Source: Icerya purchasi
Taxonomy: Eukaryota > Arthropoda > Insecta > Hemiptera > Monophlebidae
Assembly: GCA_039619475.1 (NCBI GenBank)
Contig: CM077116.1
Coordinates: 7,116,501-7,180,500 of the forward strand
DNA length: 64,000 nucleotides
Direction of reading: 5' to 3'
This document shows, piece after piece, positions 1 to 12,613 of this stretch (positions within the stretch are counted from its first letter, which is position 1; each line of letters begins with the position of its first letter). Made by a program: the position numbers and the translations under genes. The notes beneath the pieces were generated by a model that was not told where the DNA came from, did no database searches, and saw nothing but the letters and a program-made list of their open reading frames with translations.

Positions 1-1486
1 AAAAAAAAAAAAGAAAAAAAAACCGATAAACATGGCCTTAATCATTTTCGAATTTGATACCATGGCCTTCTTGGGCTGTTCCGCTCCGTGTTTAACCCAT
101 TTCTGACCCTGTCTTCGGGTCTTCGGGTTTTCGGGTCGTATTTAAAGACCCAAGTTTCATTCCCAGTAACTACGATATTTATCCAATCCTTACCATTCAT
201 AAAAATTCAATAAGAACGCGTTGTTTCATATTCGTGTCGATCATTTTCGCGACGCGGCTAAAAAATTAACTTTACAAAAACACATACATCGTGCGAACCA
301 AACACGCTACCACTGTAAGAACTGAAATCATATTAAAGGAAGGTCTTCTCCTTCCAGAAACACGTAAACGAACTGCGCAGTGTTGCCAGCTGGAGAGTTA
401 TAACTAAATTCCCGGAATTTAGTTGCCGCACGTCGTATGTTTCAGTGTAAGTTTCATTGTGTGTTTGTAATTAGCGATCACTTTGATATTCGGTAGTACA
501 ATATTGTCTAAAATCTGTGTCGATTTAAAATAGTTAGCTGACAGATTATAAAAACAAAATTAAGGTGTTTTAATCTTGCAACGGATAGAGTTGGGTAGAA
601 AGATAAATAGATTTACAAGTACGAAAACGGTCTGGATTAAAAAAAAAGAACAGGTATTACGAAAATGCTGCTAATACGGAGACTATTTATACTAGCTAAA
701 ACCGCATCAATCGTACTTTATTACGCCTTTGACAATCATCGAAATTCTTTAAATGATATTTTAAAAATAATTAAACACTAGTTCCCATCAGTTATGGAGC
801 GTTGTTTCTTCGAAAAACATGTGATATTTTTTGAATTTTTGATTTTTAACAAAGAGATTTCGGTGTTTTTCGTCTTCTTTAAAATATTAATTAAAGAAAT
901 GACCAAAAAATGTATTATAATTATGTTAAAGCCGAAATTATTTTCTAACGATAGAAAATGCAGACGTTTTCGATACCTTTAAGGCAAACACACGTTCCTA
1001 AGCAGAGATAGATGACGAAAGTGACAGGTAAATAAATTAAATGGCGTTACGAAAAACGGACTACTTAGTTGCACTAGTGTCAAAAAAAACAGGTGAAAAA
1101 TCAGGCACGAACATGATGACGTTTATTCTATTATTTTTTTTTTTTTTTTTATGCGGTATCTAAAACATGTGGTCACTTTCAACACAGATGCACTCTTGAA
1201 CCCTAAACTGAAGCTAACCTTCTTATTTTAAACATATAAAATAAAAATAAAAAAAATGTAAATTACTACTGTCGAAACGGTAATGTTATAATCGACTGTA
1301 GAACAAGGCAACCAAAGACTAGTCCTGAAAAAGCGACGTGGAAATTAAGTCTCTGAAAAATATATCTCTGTGTCCGTCAAAAATTTACAACAAAATAACG
1401 AATGCCCTCCCAGTGAATAATTTAAAGTTTATTCGTTCACAATCGATCTATTGAAATCATATAATTAAATTTAACAATTGTTCTTA
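1..1486. other. AT-rich DNA, nothing recognised
   Basis: Noncoding-looking, AT-rich sequence with A and T runs, for example the T-run near 1132-1150. Short open frames here have no recognisable composition or motif, and I see no element ends. Confidence 0.5.
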
Positions 1487-1925
1487 TCTGTCTGTTCAAC
1501 CTGGTCTACCTTCCAATTCGTGGTTCTCTTTGTTCCCTTCACTTCGTCGTTCTGCTGTGATCTTCGTTATTCGTCTACGTTCTTGAGCCATACTCTAAAT
1601 AATCTTTTTCTTGTTTTCGTTTTTCGTTGGTTTCTTTTCCATATTGTTCTCTCTAACGATGAGCGTGCTTGCGATGCTGATCAATTAAGTGTTCGTTTCT
1701 TTCTGCTGAGTGTTATGCTTTCTACTTCAGTTTGCTGCGACTTGATCTTCCTACACTCCATATTACGCCTCTTATATCCTATCTTTTATTTCTGCACATA
1801 TTATTCCTACTATATGTTCCTTCCTACTAACAACATTTGATATCATAGAAAGATATAATTGACTCCTTTTTTTTCTAATTGTTTCTGGGTAAACCAATTG
1901 ATGAGTTCAAGAAAAAAATATAAAT
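1487..1925 (+). repeat. Dispersed retroelement 3' fragment, copy 1
   Basis: A pyrimidine-rich block that recurs at 55583-55996. Both copies start with TGTCTGTTCAACCTGGTCT. They share many internal blocks, including GATGCTGATCAATTAAGTGT and ACAACATTTGATA. This copy ends in a variant of the tail motif seen on other LINE 3' ends in the window (ACCAATTGATGAGTTCAAG) followed by an A-run and ATAAAT. I read it as the 3' end of a LINE or a SINE that uses the same tail. The open frame through it is not a convincing protein. Confidence 0.7.
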
Positions 1926-4828
1926 ACCTATGTAAGTAAATTTCTTTTCTAATTTTTTACTTTTCCCTTTTCCAGATATCACGAAAATAAAAGGAATGCT
2001 GAAGCGCCCAGCTAACAGTTTGCACGCTTCTTGTATTGAAGTAATTTCCAATAATTTCTTCTTTTTTTTTTTTTTTTTTTACAGTGGATATATATATTAT
2101 TCTACATCTCGGTAAATGCTTTTGGCCAAAATCGTATTTCCTCAGAAAAATAGCTAGATAGTCAAAAACGGTTACATACATAGAGATCAATAAATAAAAA
2201 GATCAATATAAACATGTGGGAATGGTTTATAGAAATTGATAGGCGTTTTAACAAATTTAAGTAACTGTAAAAAATACATTCTACTTAATAAAACGGTTGT
2301 GAATCTATTTAAAATTTAAACTATGTAAAACTGGTTTTAATTTATTTTAATAGCTGTTTTTATTTTTTTTATTTATTTTTTTTTGCACAAGTCCAAAATA
2401 AAAAAGATGAAAATAACATCGTTAATTAAAATAACTTTTCTTTAAATCGTTGTAGAAAACTGTGAGGGTTCAGCTTGGCAAGGTCTAAATGACGAAGTTT
2501 ACACATCTATAAATATAATATGTTTCCGATTACATATACATTTCGAATTTAACTTTGTCATTGCCTTTTAACGTCTAACAATTAGAGCAGAATCTTCGAC
2601 GAAATATTCAGATATGTTAAAATTCACTTTTCTTTCGTAAGAAATCCTCGCAAATGATGAAATTCGACTTTAAAGCAAAAACTTCAAAATTCAATGCACA
2701 TTGACGTTTCGTTGTCCATCTTTTACGATGCAAAATAAAAGGGCGCGTTGCGGGGTGGGTTAATTCAAAAAGTTCTATAGAGGTATTGTAGACTCTACGT
2801 TTTAAGAGTGAATCGCCGGTGTAACAAAAAGTCCGTGCACGGCGGAAAGGCTTGATGAAGAGTTAGCGGACGACGGTTCTACTCCGCCGAGATTACACCT
2901 TTGTAATAAGTTCTTAGCATGTGGGGACATATAGGCTCCCTCTTCGTACGCTTGGTAATTAGCGGAATACTCGTTAATCCCACGACAAAGGAACTTTTCT
3001 GCTTCGAACTTTCTTCCGCCTCGAACACGCTCTTTACATCGATAATAATTTATGAAATTGTCAAGATGACGACAATACATTTTGTGCATGTCACCATAAG
3101 GCGTAGTACTTTTCCTTGGCTTTTCTTTCGAGAAGTGAGTAAGCGTGTTTCAGATAGCTGTCACACCATCATAATTCATCATCGTCGCCGTTACATTATT
3201 TCAAAAAGAATGCGATTTCTCGTAATTGCTGTAAAAACCAAAAAAAGCTTATTTCGGAATAGGAATTATAACATACGGAGGAAAAAAAAGGCCGGTTCAA
3301 ATAACGGATACGCTAATTTCATTAAACGTCGTTTTTTTCGGGTGTTAGACGTTTCATGTGTTGAATTGCGATGTCGGAGTATAACACACTGACGAATGGT
3401 CTTTGTTCGTTTTTTTTTTTTAGAAAATGCCGTAAACATATCGGCAGCGATGAAATTATGTTAATTTTTAGAAATCGCTGGGTCAACATGAGTCTCAAAC
3501 ACAACACGGGAATTCGAGTTCGTTAAAGAATGCCAGAGATTAAAGGGAAACAAATAATAGGCAGTTTTCGGACATGCTCAATAGTAATGAAATTAACAAG
3601 TGCGTGTCTGTTTTTTTTTCATTTTGGAACCTACTCTCTAGCAAAAGAACGAATGTTTTTAGATTGCTCGTCAGCGCGTTAACTGCAACAATATGCGCGT
3701 ATCTGCTGATAGAATGGAAAAGGGAGAATATTTAATAAAGCAATAGGTACAAGATATTTAAGCGCGGTGTCGAATCAGATTTTTGATTTAAAAAGAGAAG
3801 AAAAAGACGAAAAATACACATATACGATACGCGCAGATATGCAGTTCGAGAAACGAGCAAAAAATTCTACTTTTATGAATCGCGATATAACACGATTCGT
3901 GAAATGCACAGAATTTTGAACAATTCACGAAATTCGCCTAATCGGCAGCATTATATTCTCATTTGTGACTTTTTAAAAAATTTTGAAACCAGAAATATTT
4001 GTAAAATTACTTGTTTCGTGAATTGTTTAGTATTATACTTGTATTATTTGCTAGACCGTAAAAAAAAAAACAAGCCTTAAATTATTATAATATAAAAATA
4101 CTCGTGTTCTTTTGAAAAGTTTGTTTTTATTCGTTTCATTATTCAAGAACACATCTCCACTCTGTCCCACCTCCAGAGTATTAAGAAATCCGTAGAGCCA
4201 TCGTGGAGCTCTTCCCCAGGGGACCTTACGAGTTTATTATCGTGCGCTCAACCGCTTACGCCTAGACCACACGCGACTGTCCCATCACCCTCCAACCACT
4301 TGTTCTTTCTGTTGAGCGCAAGAGCCACGGGCGGTTGATCACATTCTCATAAATTTCTCTACATTCCAATCCTTCAGAACGACACACGGATTTGATAATC
4401 TCAGCCATGTTCTCTCAAATTCAGAAGTGAACCAGAGCGCAGTTTTTCAGTTCGTCGGGGACAAAGGATTAAGGGTTGTCCTGTAACCGCAGACTTTTGG
4501 GCCGTAATAGTCTAGATATCACACACGACCCGGAGTCTAACCAAGGTTGAGAGGCATAAATAAAAAAGAAAAAAAAATTGTTCCTTCACACACCCGCTTA
4601 TTAATTCTACTGGTTATAGTGTCTATCACATTAACAAGCTGTGTAATGTGTTTTACAGAAAATCATAAAAACGCAGTCATTTTGAATTTCTTCCCGGTAG
4701 AAAAAATATTAATGCATGTAGAAGTGTTTTAAAATTGAAGTGACGGGAACATAAAGAATGGAGTCCGTTTCGATATTTAAATAGAAGAAAAGCAATTTTC
4801 CACAACGTGCCGACTGCGTTTAATAATG
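1926..4828. other. Mostly unrecognised AT-rich DNA
   Basis: Contains a long T-run around 2058-2081 and other homopolymer tracts. A 95-codon minus-strand frame at 2802-3089 is free of repeats and ends Ser-rich, but has no motif I know. The block 4140-4540 is GC-richer than its surroundings and has no recognisable coding or RNA structure. Confidence 0.4.
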
Positions 4829-5770
4829 CTACAAATCTATATGGTTATTTTTAAATTGTGACGCGAACTTGTCAGTAATGACGAAATAAATATTTAAATG
4901 AAAATTAAGTAGCAATGGAAAATTTGTGCCTTGTTGTCTTAGGTCAAAGAAGATAGCTAATAAATGAAGTTTTTTTGCCGAAGTCTCTGAAACAGCATTT
5001 TGACTAGCATGTAATTGATGTAAGGGCGATCGATTACGACGGAAGCCACATTGGGAAGGATGAAGGAGATTTTTTGTTTCCAGCAAATGATAAACAATTC
5101 GTTCAACTACCTTACTTAGAACTCTGATGTAAGCGAAATGGGGCGATAGTTCTCAGCAGCTGAAGGAAGATCTTTTGCAGGTTTTAGAATTGGAATTATA
5201 ACAGCTGTTTTCCAGACTTGTGGAAATTCGTTCCTCATCCAGATTCTGTTAAAGATCTGAAGTAAGATAGCTAATGTCGATGCAAGGACATGTTTTAACA
5301 TAGCAACAATCGCATCCAGGAGCTGCTTCTCTAGTGGACTTGACAGCATGCTCCTTAGTTTCCCTAAAGTAATTTTTTTATAGTAAGGTTCTGAGTCTAA
5401 GCTTCTTGTAGGAAAATTGAGCGATTGAAGATTGGTGAAGATGTTTTAGGATAGCTGTAAGTTGGCTGGTAGTGGTCTGCGAAATTGGCAACAGTTTCGT
5501 CTGGTTTGAATACGTTCTTCTGACCTACATTAAGCATAGTTGGAAATCGGAAGGAACGGGACTATTCTACGGACCGGATTTTAGACTACGCAATGGTGGA
5601 CGGCGTTTATGCTGCGATCGTTTAGGTGAATTCAAACCAGGAATTCCGCTTAGCTTGCTTGATATGACTTTGGCACGAGCCCTTCTGTATTCTGTGAGAT
5701 TAGTTAATGATGGTGTAGTTTTCAGGTTTGCGTAACCACTTCCGTCCTATCCTAATTGCTTCAGCACATT
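4829..5770 (-). pseudogene. LINE ORF2 fragment: linker and start of reverse transcriptase
   Basis: Read on the minus strand, this piece starts in the linker between endonuclease and reverse transcriptase. That part has an Arg/Lys-rich stretch of the type ...AKRNSW near 5690-5730 and a stretch like VANFADHYQPTYSY near 5450-5490. It then enters the RT fingers: IIPILKPAKD and NYRPISLTS around 5115-5200, and QCGFRRNRSPLHQL and FFDL in another frame around 4950-5060. Those are RT motifs 0-2 and the beginning of motif A of Jockey-like LINEs. A frameshift near 5110 and several stops break it. The catalytic YADD region and the whole 3' end are absent, and no endonuclease is seen upstream. It probably belongs to the same dead element as the ORF1 fragment at 6149-7023. 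LINE identity is firm; the clade is inferred. Confidence 0.75.
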
Positions 5771-6148
5771 GTCTTGTTCAACACGGAACTAATTTAAACC
5801 GTTTTTAATTCAAATATTTCGAATAGAAGAGACAGAGATTCCAATTACGACTTACTAGTGCTTTGAAGCAATACGGGATCAATAATAGAGCATCGTATGT
5901 TTTGCAAATATAGGGACAGTTTTTTTTACATTTCTTTTTTTCAACAGCTCCCTGAGTTCTTATTGAATGGTTACAATCTTAAACGGTAACTTTATTAACA
6001 AACAAGGTACTTAATCTTCGAGGCGAAACGTACCTTCTTAATCGAAGTATTATAAGTGCGGAGTCGTTTTTAAAGCTCCAAAAACATACTAACCGTATTT
6101 ACAATCTATTTACAAGTCGAATGTTACGGTTCACAGCGCTTATGGCGT
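5771..6148. other. Spacer between two parts of a LINE
   Basis: AT-rich DNA between the ORF2 and ORF1 fragments. The endonuclease region expected here is not recognisable, which suggests a deletion. Confidence 0.4.
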
Positions 6149-7023
6149 CTAATATTCGATATCGAGAATTTGAATTATCTCCGTAGTGGTGTAACTTCTT
6201 CTCTTGCTACCCAACAACAAAGTCTCTGATCTTATCGATGCAGTCTTTTTGTTGTGACTGCTTCTTCGTATATTTTTGGCCTCGCGTGAGTCCTGCTTTT
6301 TGTAGGCGACGTTCATGTTCGCAGCGGAATCATACGATTTACCAACTTGCACCTGTTCAGATCCGATACATTTTTCTGTTAAATTCTTTGCACTGCTGTG
6401 TGATTTTAGGTTTTTTTCAAGCAAAGGCCTCAATTTTCCTTCACTCCAGACATCCGCCATAGTTTGCCGAATGCTTCCCGGAGCAATTAGCACACTTAAA
6501 ACGCTTGCAGCCTTCTATAGTCACCCGAGTGGTATGTGCCGGCGCATTTAAAGCATTTCACCGGTTTACGATATCCAGCTTTTGAAGGATTCCATTATTG
6601 ATCATTTTTACACCGTGGAATATATTTAATTTTATACGAAGGTTTTATTTGCAATTCGGCAAACTTTTTTACAGTCTATGTAAAACAGGGGAAATCTCTG
6701 TTCTTACGTCCTGCTGTTACATTGTTTAATAGTTTCCATTGGTTACCCATTTCGTGACCGCTGTTGTTAAATTCTTGTATGCTTTGATGTCGATGGAAGC
6801 TGAAAAACCTCTTGCGCGGTTCGGTATTTTCGATCGTATTGATGGCCCGAACAGTGCAAAAGGATGTTTGGCAATTCTACCAAAATCAAAGCTTTCTCCG
6901 TATTCTGCTGCCACTATAATTTTCTCGGCGGTCTTTGTAATTTTTAAAGAAATCAGTTCGAACTTCCTTTTTTGTTTTTTTCTTTTTGCTCGCAGTTTTT
7001 TACCGAAAAGATTGAAGTCGTAA
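6149..7023 (-). pseudogene. LINE ORF1 (Gag-like) fragment with zinc knuckles
   Basis: On the minus strand two CCHC zinc knuckles can be read around 6470-6570 in neighbouring frames: KCFKCAGTYHSGDY, then FKCANCSGKHSANYGGC. Tandem knuckles of this kind lie near the C-terminus of ORF1 proteins of Jockey-type LINEs, where they bind RNA. An N-terminal part at about 6726-7023 contains the segment RARGFSASIDIKAYKNLT. A 114-codon frame (6149-6493) follows the second knuckle and is rich in Lys, Arg and Ser. The frames are separated by stops and frameshifts, so the gene is dead. The order (ORF1 upstream of the ORF2 fragment on the same strand) fits one old LINE insertion covering about 4.8-7.3 kb. Confidence 0.7.
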
Positions 7024-7111
7024 TCGTCACTTCCTGCGACATTCGATGGCGATCGTTCTTTCCTATTTTTAAGAAAATCTGACGGTAGTTCAGGAACTGG
7101 TTTGGAATCGT

Positions 7112-7348
7112 TTATGCGATGATCCGCCTGTTCTTGTTTACCAGCGATAGCTTCGACATAATGTCATCGAAAATTCTTTTTAACACTGTTTTGTAGGCTG
7201 AATTTTTAGGCACAAGGGAAATATCACGCTCGCACAAATCATTCAGTGATTTCGTAGATAATTTTTCGACATTATTATTATCTGAAAACTTTCTTCGATA
7301 ATGAATGTGTCTTAAACGGCGATACCGGTGAATAATCATGCCGTGCAT
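7112..7348 (-). other. Unrecognised 78-codon frame upstream of LINE ORF1
   Basis: A basic 78-codon minus-strand frame just upstream of the ORF1 fragment. It could be the start of ORF1 in another frame or unrelated. No motif recognised. Confidence 0.2.
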
Positions 7349-9479
7349 GCAGTCATAGTGGCCATGTTTGTTCGTATTATGCTCCCAGTTACCTATTGAA
7401 TAAAAATTATGTCCCGCGATGAAACTTTCTTCATGTTACCTCCAGCTTTGTTTTCCATTATGCAAGTTTGAGGTATAAAGAAAAATTTTTCTTTTTAATT
7501 TTAACTCACTACCCGCGCTGCCCTTTTAGCTCTGGAATCGTGTAGAACGGTAAATGCGCAATCAGGTAGATTAAAACATTAACACAGATACTAATATAGC
7601 TAACTGCAAACAAATATTCAGAAAGAGAGAATATAAAGTGCATTTGTACATTAATGTCAACCGATTGAGGTTGCCTTTTAAATTTTCGTATACGATAAAT
7701 TCAGATATCCTCTCTCATTTAAGTGTATAAAAAAACAAAAAAACAGGAGCTTGCATCGCTATTTAAAACTATCAGGTGTGTTTGGTTTCAGCACCGTGTC
7801 AAAATGAAATCTCAATTAATACGTGTTACTACGAGCCAAAATGATATTCTTTATTAAGCGAGAGGCCTGACTTTATAACATACCGGAAAAAGAAATCGAC
7901 TCTGCACTGTAAATAATGATATTCGAGAAAGCGTCGTCGTTGAAGAAGGTTTTTTTAAGACCTCAAAAACATTTGTCTAGCCGGAAATGCGTCAGATGAC
8001 ATAGTCGATCTCGAGTTATCTTCTGTCGACTTTCGTTTAGTGTCGAGGAGAACTTCCATCTTTTTCTGTACCTGAAAAAGTTCAGTTGCTGGCGTACCTT
8101 TTATTGCGGACTCAAAACCTATCCAGGCTGCATCGTATTTTGTCTGCAGATTATCTGTCGAATTCCAGATAGTACTAAATAAAGGCGAGAGAACAGAATA
8201 GCGAAACTGCCTCTGCAGCAGTCTTTGAATAAGCGTTATTATAATGGTATTACAATGAGTAAAAAGGTCCACTTATATTCCGAACACCCCACGCATTATA
8301 ATCTAGTGTGGTTTGGTTCGCGAGGTTAACGTTCTCGTTCGTAGGCAATTTCGGAAAAAATTCAACAAACCTGTTGCCTCGTTTTTAGTATTCAAGAGTG
8401 AACATTCATGTTTTTTTTTATATTACACCAGCACGAAGCTATCCAGTCGCTTAGCTGATTTTGGCCGGATTGGAAATGATGAAATTATTAAATTTAAATC
8501 TGCGGCCCGCAGAATAAGATTAAATTTGTCGATAAACTCTTAGCGAAAAACGAAGAATACGAAGATAACTCTATTACATTAAAATTTAATTAGCGTAAAA
8601 TTACCGGTGGACAATTTATGAACGTAATTACAATATGATTCCCTAAATCAAAAAATACATATTTTGGTTTTTTTTTTTTTTTTTTAAATTATTTTGAGTT
8701 TTCCTTTTTTACCGCATAACAATGGAATAATAGCATTTTGAAAAATGCGCAAATAATGTGATTCCGTTTTACTAGAAAAAAATAAATAAACAAAATAACA
8801 AAACCATCGTTAAATGTACCCACATACATGAAGAGGACCCCATTGTTAATTAATTAATGAAAATAATGTAAACTACAAACACAATAAGAAACATTTAAAT
8901 TGAATATTTCAGAAATGTGTTTTCAGGAATATCCGATCTTCGGAACTAGAATGGAAAAGAGGAACATATTAGCATATAAATGCGTAGTGTAGTATACATA
9001 TAGGTGTGCGAGTGTGTTAACTTCGCGCCGAACTTTTTTTCCAATAAATAGGGAGAAAAAATCTGAAGATTTTCACTTCCGTATTATGTATTCCGTAATG
9101 ATGTGGCAGATTTGAAAATTTTTATTTTTACAAAATACCAAATGAAGTAGAGTCTATTAAAGTTCTTAAGGTCTTTCGTTTGAATTTCACCTGACTGCGA
9201 AACAAGCATGTATTGGTGGAGTGCGGTTCATTAAACTCAATCTGATTGAAGGAGACGAGTCGAATTCTAATTAAGAAAAGAGAATGAATATGAAATGTAT
9301 ATGAGACTCTAAAAGAGACCTAAATATGACACTGGGCTTCTTTCCTTTTTTCGGAAATATCCCATCCCGAAAAGAGGAAAGAAAAAAGTTCTGTACTATA
9401 TTTATATCTTTACTAATATTTTACTTCTTTCTTAATCAACCTCGTCTTAAATAATGGTCCAATCCCTCTTTGTTCCTCT
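7349..9479. other. Unrecognised AT-rich DNA
   Basis: No known element. A 105-codon minus-strand frame at 7955-8272 is not low-complexity and ends in a charged Ser-rich tail, but I recognise nothing in it. A T-run lies near 8669-8686. An imperfect hairpin at 9339-9382 is listed separately. Confidence 0.4.
9339..9382. repeat. Imperfect inverted repeat (hairpin)
   Basis: Arms 9339-9354 and 9367-9382 match at 15 of 16 positions in inverted orientation (TCTTTCCTTTTTTCGG against CCGAAAAGAGGAAAGA). The loop is 12 bases. Confidence 0.75.
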
Positions 9480-10350
9480 TTTCGTTATTTGGATATTTTT
9501 CTGGATAGTCGACTTTCATTCCATGGCCGTATCAGCCATCTATTCGCGTCCGCCTGCAAAAGGCTCAACCTCATTAAATCCCTTTCTCGCACTGATTGGG
9601 ATGGTAATTCTGTAATCCTGCTTATGTCAACACAAATCTTTTATCCGCTTTATTCTTAATTAGTGTTCATATATTTGTGGAAATTCTTCTGGATCCTTTC
9701 TTATTCATCTTATTCGCCCCTTAATTCATGATCATTTCCTTTCTCACTTAATCCAAGCGGATTTCTTTTGGATCCCTGGTCTTGCCGGAATTGAGGGTAA
9801 TGAGTTAGTTGGCTTATTCGCTCAGTTATCTTCCTCTTTCGGTAGGTTTCTTCCTATTTTCTTATCTTCCGATATTACCCTTTTGTCTGCAGCTGCTCAT
9901 TCTAAACTGTGGTTTTACTCCAACCCGGATTCCTTATTCTTGTCTATTCAGCTTTCCCTTCCTCGCTTCCCCTGGTATCTTGACTTTCCTTCTATGCATC
10001 GCTCGAACCTCTCTGCGATTTGCCGCCTGCATTTTAAGCACAGTTTGCTTCTTCCCTCGTTTTTCGGTTACTCTCTCTTGTGCCGTCCCTTTATTGCCCG
10101 TTGTTCCCGTCCAACATCCAATTTATATATCACGTAATATTCGGTTGTTCGTCTCTTGTAACTGAACAAGCTTATTTCTACTCCACATCGGTATTCCTTC
10201 ATTCTCTCCCTTCCTTCTCCTTCTGTTATCCAAGCTCTTGTTTCCTTTTTGTCGGCTATCTCCAATTATGTAAAGATCTGAGTCTCTTGCGATTTTTTTC
10301 CTTTGTTTTTGAGCCTATGTCGTTGTAGACGAACCCATAAAAAAAAACAA
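9480..10350 (+). mobile_element. RNase H LINE family, 3' part of ORF2 (decayed)
   Basis: Several frames give pieces of one LINE ORF2 C-terminus in the right order. First comes an RT thumb-like stretch (ISHLFASACKRLNLIKSLSR, about 9530-9590). Then the end of an RNase H domain (WIPGLAGIEGNELVGLFAQL, about 9770-9830; the usual His before AGI/GGI is replaced). Last is the Cys/His-containing tail (ICRLHFKHSLLLPSF and a GCSSL stretch at 10018-10160). The 3' end is GTTGTAGACGAACCCATAAAA at 10322 onward, a diverged form of the tail motif shared by this family. Stops and frameshifts are frequent. Better preserved relatives are at 41745-43180 and 22085-22570. Confidence 0.75.
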
Positions 10351-10432
10351 AAAGAAAAATATTTCTTTTCCAATTTATAGGGTACATGGCATTCTTGCGA
10401 AAAAACGATACTAGCATATTCTCTTGTTTATG

Positions 10433-10560
10433 TTTTTTTTTGGGCGCGTCAACTATAGACACATTAGCCCAGCGTTTGAAAGTTGCAATAGGTGACAGCA
10501 GGACAACACCACTGCCTAACCAATGAAGACAACGTAGCTCTGGCTACTAGCATATTCAAT
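10433..10560 (-). mobile_element. LINE 3' end, minus orientation
   Basis: The family tail motif GTTGACGCGCCCAAAAAAAA reads on the minus strand at 10433-10453, with its A-run to the left. It faces the plus-strand copy that ends about 90 bases away, so two LINE 3' ends meet tail to tail. Only the 3' end of this copy is recognisable; its right limit is a guess. Confidence 0.55.
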
Positions 10561-12613
10561 GTGTGCTAGGCGTATTAAATTATTTTTATTTTGAAATTAT
10601 AATTATTTCAATAAAATTACCGAGTAATATTTTAGGTCTTTAATTATTTGTAGAACGTGTCACGAAACGCTGGTTTCGTCGAGTTCCGTGTTCCTCTATA
10701 AACAGAACGTCAGCACTCCCGTTTCACTAAACCTGTTGCGTGCGTAGTGCTTTTCGAAAGAATAGGCTGCACCCTTTGTGTTTTTACTTATTTCCCTAGA
10801 TGTTTCGCGCCTTTACCCGAATGAGGCGAATGTGACACGCTTTCGGTGTGGAATTGCAGGCGATTAGAAAATCGAAAATCGCTCGTTTTATAACAAGGCC
10901 AAAAAAAAATGTTAAGAAATTTAATTATATCGCGGTATTCGGAAAATTTTTATTAGAAAACTGACACGTGCCAGGTCTGAGAAAGGAAACATTAAATACT
11001 ATACAAAATAATTCGATACCGATTATTTCCGAAGTACTTTCTCGAGCACATTTTTACATTTCAGCTAATGAAGCAGCGATTTAAAATAATGATAAATATT
11101 TATTATAAACATAATCCGTTAGAAGTTAGGATGAGATGAAAGAACGAGTAAAATTCACGCTTAGTTGAATTCGAAAAAAACAATGAGTGAAAACAAACGA
11201 TATATTCATTTCATTGTACGTAAAGAGTACAAACACGTCGAAAGAATAAGCTGCGAAAATAAATAAATTATTTCGGCTTCTGTAGAACATTTTTGATCTC
11301 GCCTTTCCAATGTTATCGCGAAATATACTTTTGTCAAAATTTTCTTTTCTCAATATTTGGTGCAATTAGTGGCATGATTAATTTATTAAAACAAGCTGCC
11401 CGATCTCCTTCAGTGTTTTTTCTACGAGCGCGTGGGGGGGGCGTATTTTGTGTTTTCGCATAATTACTTAAGTTTCGGTAGGATATTTTTAAGCTTTTTA
11501 TTGAGAAATGGAAATGTAGGGAGCAACATTTTTGAACAGTTTGCGTACAGATTAAGTGGGAGGAGATTCTGTCGAAGAGTGCTGTAGTTATGATTGTGCA
11601 AAAAAATTGGCGTAAGTAAATCCGCAACCGGGGAAACGTTAGAGAAACGCAAAGCGTTATGCAAGTTCGGTATTATTAGACTTCGAACGTTCTCAGTATT
11701 TCCATTTGCGCAGTGTTCGAATATTTCGAATATTTCGTAAAATCGCCGTATTTAATTCTAATGATTTACGAGCAGAACCGTAATAGGAAAATAATAGTGA
11801 ATAGTATAACACAAGTCCGCCTTATTTTCAGTTGTTTTAATTGTATTGTTAGAAAAACTGGCTTAATAAGACGTTTTTATTTATCTGTTTCTCTTCCGAA
11901 GTAAACGGTATTTTAAGCTTTTTACTTTTCTTTGGATGCAGAGCTATTCACATTGGAAATGTAAGGGAACACTTATAGAGAGGGGAAGGAATATGAAGCG
12001 TTTTAGGTAGAATAATCTTTGCGATACGAAGACGAGTATTAATTTACCGCGGAAGACGAATCTATCGTCGATATTGTGATTTATTTCTGAAATGGCAACA
12101 GCAAAAGCTGCGCGCATCGGCTTTATAGCACACAGACACTTGTTGTTGTCGCCGCTTGCTGTAGTACTAATTATCGGAATTATTAACGGCTTAGCAAATA
12201 AAAGTTGGAAATTAATGTGCACCATTTCGTTTGCAAAAGTATATATAGTACACTGGTATTTATGCATACTAACGTGGCTCTGGATGGCGACTGTGAAAAT
12301 TCGGATGCCGTGAATGTTGTTTTCATTGCAGTCGAATAATTCCTGGGTGTGCTTGTACGCGTGCGCCACTGTGTACGTGCGTTTTCAATATTACGAATAG
12401 ATTCGGTTCACTGTTAATGTTTCCGTCTGCGTGTTTGTACGTTTAATTGCGAATGTTTGTCTTGCGATGCGACACGCGTTCGATCAATCACACCAGCGAT
12501 AGATAAACCATGACCTCGATTAGTATAGCGCTGTTTTTCCGTTAGTAGGGACTCCTTCGAATTAGAAAATCCGCTTAGGCGCGTGAAGCTGCGGCGTTTG
12601 CGACGCGACCGAC
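10561..12613. other. Unrecognised DNA upstream of a candidate first exon
   Basis: AT-rich on the left, becoming more mixed towards 12 kb. Overlapping frames on both strands around 11944-12369 (141 codons minus, 73 codons plus) have no motif I know. The last 300 bases lie directly upstream of the candidate exon at 12614 and could hold its 5' UTR or promoter; no core-promoter element is clear enough to call. Confidence 0.35.

Noticed and set aside
1478..1840. 120-codon plus-strand frame, Phe/Ser/Leu-rich
   Set aside because: It lies inside a dispersed pyrimidine-rich repeat whose second copy has a different, shorter frame. The composition follows from T/C-rich DNA, not from a protein.
4140..4540. 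GC-richer block considered as a tRNA-derived SINE or RNA gene
   Set aside because: I could not place convincing A and B boxes or a cloverleaf, and no A-rich tail or second copy was seen.
11944..12369. 141-codon minus-strand frame upstream of the candidate exon
   Set aside because: No motif, overlapped by an equally open frame on the other strand, and no splice or start context. Treated as chance.
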